Source: Bacillota bacterium
GTDB lineage: Bacteria > Bacillota > Clostridia > Acetivibrionales > DSM-1351
Length of the DNA stretch: 64,000 bases
Reading direction: 5' to 3'
Assembly (NCBI GenBank): GCA_023409265.1
Contig: JAEYHZ010000004.1
Span: forward strand, 124,001 to 188,000
Below are positions 52,017 through 61,097 of this stretch, in pieces. The stretch's first letter is position 1, and each line of letters starts with the position of its first letter. The notes below the pieces were generated by a model. That model had not been told where the DNA came from. It was given only the letters and a program-made list of their open reading frames with translations, and ran no database searches. Position numbers and translations under genes: made by a program.

Positions 52017-53438
52017 ATGAAGCTGCCCGAAGAGTTCGTAACCAAAATGCAAGGCCTGATGGGTGATGAGTTCAACACTTATCTGGAGTCATATAAAAAG
52101 CCAAGATTCTATGGCTTGAGAGTTAATACACTAAAAATATCAGTTGATGAATTTCTAAAAATTTCTCCGTTCCATTTGGAACCTGTGCCATGGACAACTG
52201 ATGGATTTTACTATAAAGAGGGAGATAATCCCGGAAGACATCCCTATTATTATGCAGGTCTGTACTATATCCAGGAGCCCAGTGCGATGCTTCCAGGTGC
52301 AGTCATAGGAGTTAAGCCTGGAGATAAAGTGTTGGATTTGTGTGCGGCACCGGGGGGAAAGTCGGTTCAAATGGCTGCACAGCTGAAGGGGCAGGGTTTG
52401 CTTGTAGCTAATGATATAAATACTGATAGAGTTAAAGCACTTGTGAAAAATATTGAACTTTGTGGTATCCGAAACGCAATTGTCCTGAATGAATCACCCG
52501 AAAAGCTGGCAGGAAACTTTGAGGGTTTCTTTGATAAGATTATGGTAGATGCACCCTGTTCCGGTGAAGGTATGTTCCGGAAGGATGAGGATGCGGTTAA
52601 AAGCTGGGAAAAGTTCAAATGTGAGAAATGCAGCTGTATGCAGTGGGATATACTGGGTCAGGTTGACAAGATGCTGAAGCCCGGAGGGGTTATTTTATAT
52701 TCTACCTGTACATTTTCACCCGAAGAAGATGAACTTATGATTGAAAGGTTCATGGATGAACATGAAGGTGCCTATGAACTGCTTGAAATACCTAAAACCG
52801 GTGGTATTGAAGGAGGAAGAAAGGAATGGTCCGGTGGAAGATACGATTTTTCCAAAGCTGCCAGACTCTGGCCTCACAAGCTGAATGGTGAGGGTCATTT
52901 TGCGGCCCTGATAAGGAAACGGAAGGTTGATGAAGGGATTGAAAAGGGTTCAAATGCCGGAATAAACCTTGTTAAAGAAAGAGGCAAGGAAAAATTCCAT
53001 GAAATAAATAGCCATGAGGATTTGAAGAATTTTAATAAGGAATTGTCTGAATTTATAGAAAATAGTACAACTCTGGATCTTAAGGGCTTTGCTTTTCAGA
53101 AGGGGGATAATTTTTACCATCTGCCGGAGGCTTGCCCGGATTTATCGGGACTGAAGGTAGCCAAATTCGGATGGTATCTCGGTGAGAAGGGCCCTAAGGG
53201 TTTTGTACCTTCCCATTCATTAGCCGTATCTCTGAGAGTCGGAGAAATGAAGAGAAAGATCAGTTTTACTGCAGATTCAAGGGAAACAAACAGTTATTTG
53301 AAAGGTGAAACACTGATTGATTCGGGTGAAAAAGGTTATACTGGTATTTGTGTAGACGGGTACGCTCTGGGATGGGCAAAGCAAACAGGAGATATGCTCA
53401 AAAATCTGTATCCGAAAGGCTGGAGAAAAATGTCCTGA
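52017..53438 (+). CDS. RsmF-like rRNA 5-methylcytosine methyltransferase
   Basis: 473 residues of the NOL1/NOP2/Sun family. SAM motif I LDLCAAPGGKS (about 107-117), motif IV DAPCSGEGMF and motif VI YSTCTFSPEE are present; the two cysteines are the pair used for release and catalysis. The C-terminal ~170 residues (from about 300) resemble the PUA-like tail of RsmF/YebU-type enzymes, so it probably methylates 16S rRNA. The ribosome site AGGAG is about 13 bases from the ATG, longer than ideal. It starts a group of RNA-modification genes. Confidence 0.88.
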   Translation: MKLPEEFVTKMQGLMGDEFNTYLESYKKPRFYGLRVNTLKISVDEFLKISPFHLEPVPWTTDGFYYKEGDNPGRHPYYYAGLYYIQEPSAMLPGAVIGVKPGDKVLDLCAAPGGKSVQMAAQLKGQGLLVANDINTDRVKALVKNIELCGIRNAIVLNESPEKLAGNFEGFFDKIMVDAPCSGEGMFRKDEDAVKSWEKFKCEKCSCMQWDILGQVDKMLKPGGVILYSTCTFSPEEDELMIERFMDEHEGAYELLEIPKTGGIEGGRKEWSGGRYDFSKAARLWPHKLNGEGHFAALIRKRKVDEGIEKGSNAGINLVKERGKEKFHEINSHEDLKNFNKELSEFIENSTTLDLKGFAFQKGDNFYHLPEACPDLSGLKVAKFGWYLGEKGPKGFVPSHSLAVSLRVGEMKRKISFTADSRETNSYLKGETLIDSGEKGYTGICVDGYALGWAKQTGDMLKNLYPKGWRKMS

Positions 53439-53480
53439 TATGTTACCCGGTAGTTGGAACTTCCAAGGGAGGATTGAAAA

Positions 53481-54215
53481 TTGAAAGAAAAACAGAGGCT
53501 GGACAAAGTGTTATCCAATTTTGGATTCGGATCCAGAACTGAAATAAAAAGTGCCGTGAAAAAAGGCCTTGTCACTGTTGACGGAGCAATAGTGAAAGAT
53601 AGCGGTATTCATGTAAATCCTGAAGAGAATCTGATTGTAACGAATGGTATTAAGCTGGAATACCGTAAATATATTTATTTAATGATGAACAAGCCGCAGG
53701 GAGTTATATCTGCAACCACCGATACCAGGCAAAAAACGGTGTTTGATATTATGCCTGAAGAGTATAAATGTTTTGATTTATTTCCTGCCGGCAGGCTGGA
53801 TATAGATACCGAAGGACTTGTTCTTATGACAAATGACGGTCAGCTGGCACATGAAATACTCTCGCCCAAAAAGCATGTAGCAAAAAAATATTATGCCCAT
53901 GTACTTGGAAAAGTGGACCAAAGTGACATCGAAGCCTTTAAGCAGGGGGTAACCCTGGACGACGGCTACAAAACCCTTCCTGCCAGGCTTGAAATCCTAA
54001 AATCTGATAATGTATCAGAGATAAGGCTATCAATTACAGAAGGAAAATTTCATCAGGTAAAGAGAATGTTTGAGGCTGTAGATAAAACGGTGATTTACCT
54101 GAAAAGACTCAGCATGGGAATGCTTGAGCTGGATGAAAGCCTTGGACTTGGAGAATGCAAGGAATTAAGCGATGAGGATGTGGAACTGCTGAGGGCATCA
54201 GTTCAAAAGCACTAA
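53481..54215 (+). CDS. RsuA/RluB-family pseudouridine synthase
   Basis: 244 residues: an N-terminal S4 RNA-binding domain (1-60, RLDKVLSNFGFGSRTEIKSA) followed by the catalytic domain with the conserved FPAGRLDIDTEGLVLMTNDG, whose Asp attacks the uridine, and a KRMFEAVDKTVIYLKRL segment. RsuA acts on 16S rRNA and RluB/RluF on 23S; the short length suggests RsuA-like. It begins with TTG at 53481, supported by GGGAGG eight bases upstream. It lies 42 bp after the RsmF-like gene. Confidence 0.9.
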   Translation: MKEKQRLDKVLSNFGFGSRTEIKSAVKKGLVTVDGAIVKDSGIHVNPEENLIVTNGIKLEYRKYIYLMMNKPQGVISATTDTRQKTVFDIMPEEYKCFDLFPAGRLDIDTEGLVLMTNDGQLAHEILSPKKHVAKKYYAHVLGKVDQSDIEAFKQGVTLDDGYKTLPARLEILKSDNVSEIRLSITEGKFHQVKRMFEAVDKTVIYLKRLSMGMLELDESLGLGECKELSDEDVELLRASVQKH

Positions 54216-54249
54216 TTTTTTTTCAAATCTAGATACAGCTGGAGGTAAA

Positions 54250-55419
54250 ATGAATAAACAAAGTATACAAAAGTTAAGTTTGTTTTTAACAGGATTGGAG
54301 CAAAGAATAACTGATAATGCAGACTTTTTTAAAAAAATATCTATAAAATTCAAGTCTGGTACCAAATTTTATGAAGCTGTTATAACTTTACAGGAAAATC
54401 GGATTTTTCTCCAGTATAACGGGAGAAATGATAAAATGGAGCTTTCCTGGCTTTCGGCAAGAATAAGCAAAATAGCCGAACAATATGAAGCTTTGAACCT
54501 GATATATGAAGAACGGGGTACTACTATTTACATTGATGCAGATGATAAGGCTGTTAAGATGAAAACCCGGGATCAGGAGGTTGCAGAAACCAGCAAGGGT
54601 CATAATGAAACAGCACAGATTACAAACAGGGATTACTATATCAAGGTTGGAGAAGCCGACGCGGTACTTAAGGCTATCGGCATACTTGGAGAAAATGGTA
54701 AAATAAAAAATGATATGATCAGAAAATATAATCAGATCGATCATTATATAGAGCTTGTGGACGAAATGCTCAAGAACCTGTGCGCAAAATATGGCAGGAT
54801 AAATGTAGTTGACTGCGGCTGCGGAAAATCATATCTTTCTTTTGTTTTAAACTACTATATAAAAGAAGTTCTGAAAAAGAACTGCCACTTTATCGGGCTT
54901 GATATCTCCCAAACTGTTATTGAAGCATCTCGAAGAATTGCCGAACAGCTTGATTACAAGAATATGGAGTTCAGAGTTACCGATATCAGAAACTATTCTG
55001 CAACAGAAGATATACATCTTGCAATCAGCTTACATGCATGTGATACGGCCACCGATGAAGCCATAGCACTTGCTGTTAATAACAATGCAAAGGCAATTGT
55101 AATGGTTCCCTGCTGTCAGAAGGAAATACTCAGCCAATATTCTTTTGATCTGTTACAGAATATAACTAAGCATGGAGTGTTAAAAGCGAGGCTTGCAGAT
55201 GTGCTTACAGATGGAATCAGGTTGATGCTTCTGGAGGCAATGGGATACAAGGTATCACTTGTTGAATATGTATCTCCGCTGGAAACACCGAAAAATCTCA
55301 TGATAAGGGCTGAAAAGACCGGTGGGATAAATAAGTCTGTCATAGAAGAATATAAGCAATTAAAGAAGCTTTTAGGCATAAATCCCACTTTGGAGAAATT
55401 AATAACACCTTATATGTAG
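54250..55419 (+). CDS. SAM-dependent methyltransferase (Methyltransf_32 type)
   Basis: 389 residues. The N-terminal ~150 residues are a divergent helical/beta region; the C-terminal Rossmann methyltransferase has motif I VDCGCGKSYLSF (about 193-204), FIGLDISQTVIE, and a SLHACDTATDEAI plus VPCCQKE block like that of GSTCD/METTL25-type proteins. The HACDT motif recalls RNA-acting members, but the target is not known. AGCTGGAGG precedes the ATG. It follows the pseudouridine synthase by 34 bp, so an RNA-modification role is a reasonable inference. Confidence 0.75.
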   Translation: MNKQSIQKLSLFLTGLEQRITDNADFFKKISIKFKSGTKFYEAVITLQENRIFLQYNGRNDKMELSWLSARISKIAEQYEALNLIYEERGTTIYIDADDKAVKMKTRDQEVAETSKGHNETAQITNRDYYIKVGEADAVLKAIGILGENGKIKNDMIRKYNQIDHYIELVDEMLKNLCAKYGRINVVDCGCGKSYLSFVLNYYIKEVLKKNCHFIGLDISQTVIEASRRIAEQLDYKNMEFRVTDIRNYSATEDIHLAISLHACDTATDEAIALAVNNNAKAIVMVPCCQKEILSQYSFDLLQNITKHGVLKARLADVLTDGIRLMLLEAMGYKVSLVEYVSPLETPKNLMIRAEKTGGINKSVIEEYKQLKKLLGINPTLEKLITPYM

Positions 55420-55539
55420 CGATTTGGTAAAATTGTCAAATGACTATATTTTGTTAAACATGTTATAATATTGAAAATTCGATATTTATAGAAAATAAAT
55501 TAAATACAATAAACAAAAAATGTTTGAGGAGTGGTCGAG

Positions 55540-56052
55540 ATGGCAATTAAAACATATGAAGATAATGGAGTTATATTATCAAAAAAAACTTTTTATTGCG
55601 GAGATAAGCTTGAGATAAGCTATTCCGGGTTACTGGCACAGGCAGGAGCAGAAAGTATTTTTCTTCATGCAGGCTACGGCTCCGGTTGGGAAAACAGTAC
55701 CTTTATTAAAATGGAAAAAGTACCTGATGGCTTTAAAGCTGAAATAGAGATTTTGGATGGAAAAAGTCTCGGGATATGCTTTAAGGATTCTGCAGATAAT
55801 TGGGATAATAATTCCGGAGAAAATTATAATTTTAAAATAACTGCTAAAAGCTTAAAAAAATCAGAAAAAAATACGAAATCCGAAAGCGGCAGAAAATCAG
55901 AAAGCACCAAACAATCCCAGAGTGGCGGAAAATCAGAAAGCAGCAAACAAGCCGTAAACGGCAAAAAATCCGAAAGCAGTAAAAATACAGGGATGAAAAA
56001 TAAGGTGACGAAAACAGAAGTAAAGAAGTCAAAAGCAACAAAAACGGAATGA
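55540..56052 (+). CDS. carbohydrate-binding-module protein with a repetitive Lys/Ser tail
   Basis: 170 residues. The N-terminal ~100 residues resemble a CBM25/53-type starch-binding module (FLHAGYGSGWENSTFIKMEKV, then ICFKDSADNWDNNSGENYNF). The tail from about residue 105 is low complexity, built on KSES units (KSESGR, KSESTK, KSESSK), ending in Lys/Thr. No signal peptide or membrane segment, so it is probably cytoplasmic; the module could bind glycogen. The ATG at 55540 was taken in place of a GTG nine bases earlier, with GAGGAG upstream. Confidence 0.7.
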   Translation: MAIKTYEDNGVILSKKTFYCGDKLEISYSGLLAQAGAESIFLHAGYGSGWENSTFIKMEKVPDGFKAEIEILDGKSLGICFKDSADNWDNNSGENYNFKITAKSLKKSEKNTKSESGRKSESTKQSQSGGKSESSKQAVNGKKSESSKNTGMKNKVTKTEVKKSKATKTE

Positions 56053-56062
56053 TTACATACTA

Positions 56063-56098
56063 AGAGACTCTTGTTCGCAGGAGCTTTTCTTTTATTTT
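56063..56098 (+). terminator. terminator after the carbohydrate-binding-module gene
   Basis: Stem CTCTTG / CAGGAG with flanking partial pairs and a TTCG loop, followed by a T-rich run (CTTTTCTTTTATTTTT). Confidence 0.6.
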
Positions 56099-56214
56099 TA
56101 AGGAAACAGGCTTTTCTTCTGCAAAAACAGACAAATTTATCACACAAGTATGTTCCAAATTGATTTTTCAAAGTATAATAAATATATCAAATACTTTCCA
56201 AAAGGAAAATAAAT

Positions 56215-57375
56215 ATGCCAAAAACTTTATTCCAAAAGTCGAACTTGTTTGAAAAGTATAATAAGCTGGTAACAGAGGAAGGTAAAAAAATCTTTATCCG
56301 TACGGTCTATACGCTGTCAATATGTACAGCAGCTATAATATTTATATGGTACTGCGGAATTGTGAGCCTTACCTCACATAGCGACAAAGGTTTTGTGCCG
56401 GAGCAGTTTAACAATGCCTTTTTATTTCAGACAGCAAATCAGACCATCACTTTACTTTCAAAAACCACTTCAGATGTTACGGATAAAGGAGACTTAACTA
56501 CTGACACGGCCCAGCCGGCAGGGGAAAAAAAGTCTCCCGATGGTTCATCACCTCAGCCTGCCGACAGCAGTTTAGCAGGATTTAAAGAGAATAAAAATAA
56601 TGAAAAAACCAATAATATAATAGACAAGAAGGATGTTCAAAAAACTGACAATAAAACAGATGTAAAAAAAGCCGATAAAAAAGCGGTTAACGAAAAGAAA
56701 CCGGAAAAGAAACAGGCGTCGGTACCAAAAACCATCTATGCAGGTGCCAACAGACCCAACGTTGCGTTAACATTTGATGACGGATATAATAAAAAAACTA
56801 TTATAAAAGTTCTTGATTCCTTAAAGAAGAATAATGTCAAGGCAACGTTTTTTATTATCGGGAAAGTCCTTGATGACTATCCGGAAGTATGGAAACGGGC
56901 GGTAGCTGAAGGCCATCAGATATGTAACCACACTGCATCCCATAAGACATTAACCAGCTTATCTGACGAACAGGTGAAAAATGAAATTACCGGCTGGGAA
57001 ACCTGTGTAAAAAAGGTTTTAGGTAAAGATTATTTTGACAGGATGAAAAAGGAGTTTCCATATCTGAGGCTTCCGGGTGGCGGTGGCGCAAAAAGCAATA
57101 GAATTCTTTCCATCGCCCAAACCTGCGGATATAAGGTTATTGGTTGGAATCTGGAGACAATCTCCAGTGTTATTAATCCTATGAGGAGTAATAACTCAGT
57201 TCCTGAAATAGCTGATAAAATCCAACAGCATGTTGTTAACAGATGTTCAAACGGGTCAATTATTCTGCTTCATTTTAATGAATATGATATCAGAAACATA
57301 GATGGAATAATTACCGGCATAAAGAAAAGAGGCTTTGGGCTGCAGACTGTGACTCAGGTTATCAGTAAGAACTAG
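56215..57375 (+). CDS. membrane-anchored polysaccharide deacetylase
   Basis: 386 residues. An N-terminal cytoplasmic stretch of ~28 residues is followed by one membrane segment (about 31-50), then a Lys/Asp-rich linker (about 90-170) and the NodB catalytic domain: motif 1 ALTFDDGYNKK, the metal-binding pair in CNHTASHKT, motif 3 LRLPGGGG and IILLHF. It probably deacetylates peptidoglycan or wall glycan at the outer membrane face; some homologues act in sporulation. AAGGAAA precedes the ATG. Second such enzyme in the window after the lipoprotein at 2470. Confidence 0.9.
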   Translation: MPKTLFQKSNLFEKYNKLVTEEGKKIFIRTVYTLSICTAAIIFIWYCGIVSLTSHSDKGFVPEQFNNAFLFQTANQTITLLSKTTSDVTDKGDLTTDTAQPAGEKKSPDGSSPQPADSSLAGFKENKNNEKTNNIIDKKDVQKTDNKTDVKKADKKAVNEKKPEKKQASVPKTIYAGANRPNVALTFDDGYNKKTIIKVLDSLKKNNVKATFFIIGKVLDDYPEVWKRAVAEGHQICNHTASHKTLTSLSDEQVKNEITGWETCVKKVLGKDYFDRMKKEFPYLRLPGGGGAKSNRILSIAQTCGYKVIGWNLETISSVINPMRSNNSVPEIADKIQQHVVNRCSNGSIILLHFNEYDIRNIDGIITGIKKRGFGLQTVTQVISKN

Positions 57376-57468
57376 TATTTAACAGTAATGTAGGGTAAAA
57401 ATGTTGCAAACAAGTAATAATGTATCATATAATTTTAAAATTAAAAAATGAAAATGGGGGTTATTTAA

Positions 57469-58716
57469 ATGAAAAGTGTAATACGTGATATATCTTTGGC
57501 CGATAAGGGCAGGCAGAAAATCGAATGGGTAAGAAGAAATATGCCAATACTTAGAAGCCTTGAGGATGAGTTTAGAGAAACTACACCTTTCAAAGGAGTA
57601 AGAGTGGTAGTATCTGTTCATCTCGAAGCTAAAACTGCATACCTGGCAAAACTTTTTGCAATTGGAGGCGGAGAGGTTTCTGTCACAGGAAGTAATCCTC
57701 TTTCAACTCAGGATGATGTAGCGGCAGGTCTTGTAGCAGACGGTCTCGATGTATATGCCTGGTATAACTCCACAAAAGAGGAGTATGAGGAACATCTGAA
57801 TCTGGCTCTTGGCTACAAGCCCAATATAATCATTGATGATGGCGGAGATCTTGTAAACCTTCTTCATACTACCAGAAAAGAGCTGATTCCACATATAATG
57901 GGTGGCTGCGAAGAAACTACCACAGGTGTTCTGCGCCTTAAAGCCATGGAAAAAGAGGGAGTTCTGAAATTCCCGATGATTGCTGTAAATAATGCAAACT
58001 GCAAATACCTTTTTGATAATAGATATGGTACCGGACAGTCTGTATGGGATGGTATCAACAGAACTACAAACCTCATTGTAGCAGGCAAAAATGTGGTTGT
58101 TGCAGGTTACGGCTGGTGCGGCAAGGGAATAGCAATGAGAGCAAAAGGCTTCGGTGCAAACGTAATTGTTACCGAGATTGATCCAATAAAGGCCGCAGAA
58201 GCTGTAATGGACGGGTATAAAGTTATGAAAATGGCAGATGCTGCAAAGGTTGGAGATCTGTTCATCACTGTTACCGGCTGCCGTGATGTTATAACAGCAG
58301 AACATTTTAGGAATATGAAGGATGGGGCTATTCTCTGTAATGCAGGACATTTTGATGTTGAAGTGTCAGTTGAGCAGTTGGAGAAGATAGCGGTTGAAAA
58401 GCAGGAGCAGAGAAAGAATATAATGGGATATAAGCTTGATAACGGCAGATGGGTTAATCTTTTAGCAGAAGGAAGACTTGTCAATCTTGCAGCAGGAGAT
58501 GGACACCCTGCTGAAATTATGGATATGAGCTTTGCATTGCAGGCACTTTCTGCAAAATATATGCTGCATAACTTCCGCAAGCTTGGGAATAAAGTTATTG
58601 ACGTACCTGCTGAACTGGATAAGGCAGTTGCTGAAATGAAGCTGAAATCCTGGGGAATTAAAATAGATAAGCTGTCCAAGGAGCAGAAGAGTTATCTGAA
58701 CAGCTGGAACGAATAA
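57469..58716 (+). CDS. ahcY: adenosylhomocysteinase-family enzyme
   Basis: 415 residues, the shorter form without the insert of many bacterial and eukaryotic enzymes. NAD-binding GYGWCGKG is near residue 211, substrate-site segments VSVHLEAKTAYL (~45) and NNANCKYLFDN (~175) are present, and the C-terminal Lys/Tyr loop is near 405. It hydrolyses SAH to homocysteine and adenosine, or S-inosylhomocysteine to homocysteine and inosine. The next gene encodes an SAH/MTA deaminase 12 bp away, which favours the inosyl route. GGGGG precedes the ATG. Confidence 0.93.
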   Translation: MKSVIRDISLADKGRQKIEWVRRNMPILRSLEDEFRETTPFKGVRVVVSVHLEAKTAYLAKLFAIGGGEVSVTGSNPLSTQDDVAAGLVADGLDVYAWYNSTKEEYEEHLNLALGYKPNIIIDDGGDLVNLLHTTRKELIPHIMGGCEETTTGVLRLKAMEKEGVLKFPMIAVNNANCKYLFDNRYGTGQSVWDGINRTTNLIVAGKNVVVAGYGWCGKGIAMRAKGFGANVIVTEIDPIKAAEAVMDGYKVMKMADAAKVGDLFITVTGCRDVITAEHFRNMKDGAILCNAGHFDVEVSVEQLEKIAVEKQEQRKNIMGYKLDNGRWVNLLAEGRLVNLAAGDGHPAEIMDMSFALQALSAKYMLHNFRKLGNKVIDVPAELDKAVAEMKLKSWGIKIDKLSKEQKSYLNSWNE

Positions 58717-58728
58717 CGTGGGGGCATG

Positions 58729-60039
58729 ATGACCAATTTAGATTTATTAATAAAAAATGTTGATATTATAACCGGCAATGACGGTAATATGATCATTGAA
58801 CATGGCTTTATCGGGGTATCGGACAAAAAAATCAGTTTTGTTTCTGATAAACTTCCCGAAGGTGTTTCTTTTGAAAAGGAAATAGACGGAAATGGAAAAA
58901 TAGCCATGCCCGGTCTTGTTAATTCTCACAGCCACAGTGCCATGACCTTGATGAGAAACTATGCCGATGATATTGCTCTGGAGGCATGGTTGTTTGACAA
59001 TATATTTCCCATTGAAGCAAAGCTGACCGATAAGGATGTATACTGGGGAACCATGCTTGGCATAGCTGAAATGCTCAAATCAGGTGTTACGGCTTTTGCC
59101 GACATGTACATGTTTATGGATGACGTTGCTCGTGCCGTAACCGAAACAGGTATCAAGGCCAATCTTTGCAAAAGCCCTGTTCAGTTTTTTGAAGGCGGGG
59201 AGCTGAAGAGGCTGGATAGAAGTCAGGGTACCATAGATTATCACAATCAGTACCATAACAGTGCAGATGGACGAATAAAGGTATTTGTGGAAATTCATTC
59301 TACCTACATGTTTAATGAAAGAACTTTGACTAATGCAGCCTCACTGGCAAAGGAGCTCAAAACAGGTATACATATTCACCTTCTGGAAACAGCAACTGAA
59401 GTGGAATCAAGTAAAAGAGATTATGGCATGACCTCTGTTGAGATATGTAAAAAGACTGGTGTCCTGGATGTCCCTGTACTTGCAGCTCACTGTGTTCATT
59501 TAACAGATGGTGATCTTGAAATAATGAAGGAAATGAACTGCAGTATATCACATAACCCAACAAGCAACCTGAAGCTCGGAAGCGGAATAGCCAGAGTACC
59601 GGAAATGCTAAAAATGGGTATAAATGTGTGTCTGGGAACAGATGGTGCCTCAAGCAATAACAACCTTAATATGTTTGAGGAAATGAATCTGGCAGCGCTT
59701 ATACATAAGGGAGTAGCAATGGATCCTCAGCTTATGAAGGCTGACACAATTTTAAAAATGGGTACCAGAAATGGAGCGTCTGCAATTGGGTTTAGTGACA
59801 CGGGAAAAATTGCTGAGGGAATGAAAGCTGATATAATCCTTATTGATACTGATAAACCTCATTTTTATCCAAAGAATAACCCCTTATCAACCATCGTGTA
59901 TTCAGCTCAGGCATCGGACGTTGATACGGTAATAGTTGATGGCAGGATATTAATGCTTAATAGAGAATTTACCGCTATAGATGAAGAAAAGATTAAGTAT
60001 GAAGTTCACTCTCTATCAAAAAGGCTTTTTGGAAGGTAA
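58729..60039 (+). CDS. mtaD: 5'-methylthioadenosine/S-adenosylhomocysteine deaminase
   Basis: 436-residue amidohydrolase. Metal ligands H67 and H69 in NSHSHS, HIHLLETATE and AAHCVHL His residues, and the catalytic GTDGASSNN Asp are visible. It deaminates SAH, MTA or adenosine to the inosine forms. The second of two adjacent ATGs (58729) is chosen since GTGGGGG lies closer than usual to the first. It is coupled with ahcY; the deaminase product S-inosylhomocysteine is a substrate for some AhcY homologues. Confidence 0.9.
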   Translation: MTNLDLLIKNVDIITGNDGNMIIEHGFIGVSDKKISFVSDKLPEGVSFEKEIDGNGKIAMPGLVNSHSHSAMTLMRNYADDIALEAWLFDNIFPIEAKLTDKDVYWGTMLGIAEMLKSGVTAFADMYMFMDDVARAVTETGIKANLCKSPVQFFEGGELKRLDRSQGTIDYHNQYHNSADGRIKVFVEIHSTYMFNERTLTNAASLAKELKTGIHIHLLETATEVESSKRDYGMTSVEICKKTGVLDVPVLAAHCVHLTDGDLEIMKEMNCSISHNPTSNLKLGSGIARVPEMLKMGINVCLGTDGASSNNNLNMFEEMNLAALIHKGVAMDPQLMKADTILKMGTRNGASAIGFSDTGKIAEGMKADIILIDTDKPHFYPKNNPLSTIVYSAQASDVDTVIVDGRILMLNREFTAIDEEKIKYEVHSLSKRLFGR

Positions 60040-60081
60040 TCCTTGACATCAGTAGACATAATAACGATTAAATTATATAAT

Positions 60082-60113
60082 AAACCCTGACAGTAGTTTT
60101 TGTCGGGGTTTTT
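60082..60113 (+). terminator. terminator of the ahcY-mtaD pair
   Basis: A perfect or near-perfect 11-bp stem (AAACCCTGACA / TGTCGGGGTTT, one G-T pair) with an 8-base loop and T-run. Confidence 0.9.
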
Positions 60114-60236
60114 CATACAAACCAGGCAAAAGTCGCTTTGTACTGTTGTTATTGTCACAATTTACATAGAGGTTTTCTAGAACCGGTGTCAAATAATATT
60201 ATAGTTATAGAAATTATAGATCATGGGGGAAATGCA

Positions 60237-60554
60237 ATGTCGGTCACTTTGAGTTTATGGTCAACTAAGCAGGGTGAAATTAGCAGATTTTTACATAGTT
60301 TTTACCAGAAGGATTACAAAAGCGAAGAGTTCTCACGCCGCTGGGTTGGAGATTTCTACAATCCTTTGGATTCAATCGATATGATTAGTGCTTTAATGGA
60401 TAATTTTGAAAAGTTTAATCTCACACTTTACATACATATGGAAAATGGTTATTTACATAAGATTACTGAAAGCAATTATGATGATGTGATAAAAGGACTG
60501 ATAGGGCTATATTATTTCCCTGTAAAATGTGAGTCTACCATTCAGATAACATAG
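60237..60554 (+). CDS. unknown 105-residue protein
   Basis: Not recognised. Starts MSVTLSLWSTKQGEISRFL; the middle (FYNPLDSIDMISALMDNFEKF) is helical and the C-terminal part alternates hydrophobic residues (LYIHMENGYLHKITE and GLYYFPVKCE). No signal peptide, membrane segment or metal motif apart from one cysteine near the end. The start at 60237 has GGGGGAAA upstream; the longer frame starting at 60138 has no ribosome site. It stands alone between the mtaD terminator and a small membrane-protein gene, with no strong promoter seen. Confidence 0.6.
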   Translation: MSVTLSLWSTKQGEISRFLHSFYQKDYKSEEFSRRWVGDFYNPLDSIDMISALMDNFEKFNLTLYIHMENGYLHKITESNYDDVIKGLIGLYYFPVKCESTIQIT

Positions 60555-60672
60555 ACAGATAATATGATTATTTTACATAGACTTAAAATGAATAAATAGT
60601 CTTATATCTATTTTGTTATATTATGGTATAATATCTGTTGATAATGCGGATAAGCTCATGGAGGTAAAGCGG

Positions 60673-61047
60673 ATGGAGCAGGAACATGGTCAGACAGAAA
60701 TTGGCGTACTTAGCGGGAATGATGTTAATAAACAGCTTCTATGGACGGACTTACAGGTAACAAGCCTGGAAAGACAGCTGCTCCTGAATAATAATAATGC
60801 AGCTGTTGGCAGCGGTCTGATGAGTAATTGGACAAAAGTATTTCTTTGTGCACTGTCTGTAATTATTCCGGGTATTGGCCAAATAATTGGAATAATAGCA
60901 GGTTTGGTCCTGGTTTCCAATGATAGTGATCCGGATAAACGGACCTATGGCGCTGCCTTATTGACAGTTTCTTTAATAGTTTTTGTCATAATGCTCATCT
61001 TTTGGTTTTTATTTGCTCTTGCTCTGGGCCCCGGCCTTTATTACTAA
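60673..61047 (+). CDS. small membrane protein of unknown function
   Basis: 124 residues: a soluble N-terminal ~50 residues (MEQEHGQTEIGVLSGNDV...), then two hydrophobic segments (about 53-78 with SVIIPGIGQIIGIIAGLVL and about 92-120 with LIVFVIMLIFWFLFALAL), separated by a short acidic loop (SNDSDPDKR). Both ends are probably cytoplasmic. The start at 60673 has GGAGG eight bases upstream. It lies 50 bp before the cyclo-ligase gene. Not assigned to a family. Confidence 0.65.
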   Translation: MEQEHGQTEIGVLSGNDVNKQLLWTDLQVTSLERQLLLNNNNAAVGSGLMSNWTKVFLCALSVIIPGIGQIIGIIAGLVLVSNDSDPDKRTYGAALLTVSLIVFVIMLIFWFLFALALGPGLYY

Positions 61048-61097
61048 TTACTATAGGTTTCGGCTTTTGGTAAGTTTTTCAGGGGGGAGTTGTTATA

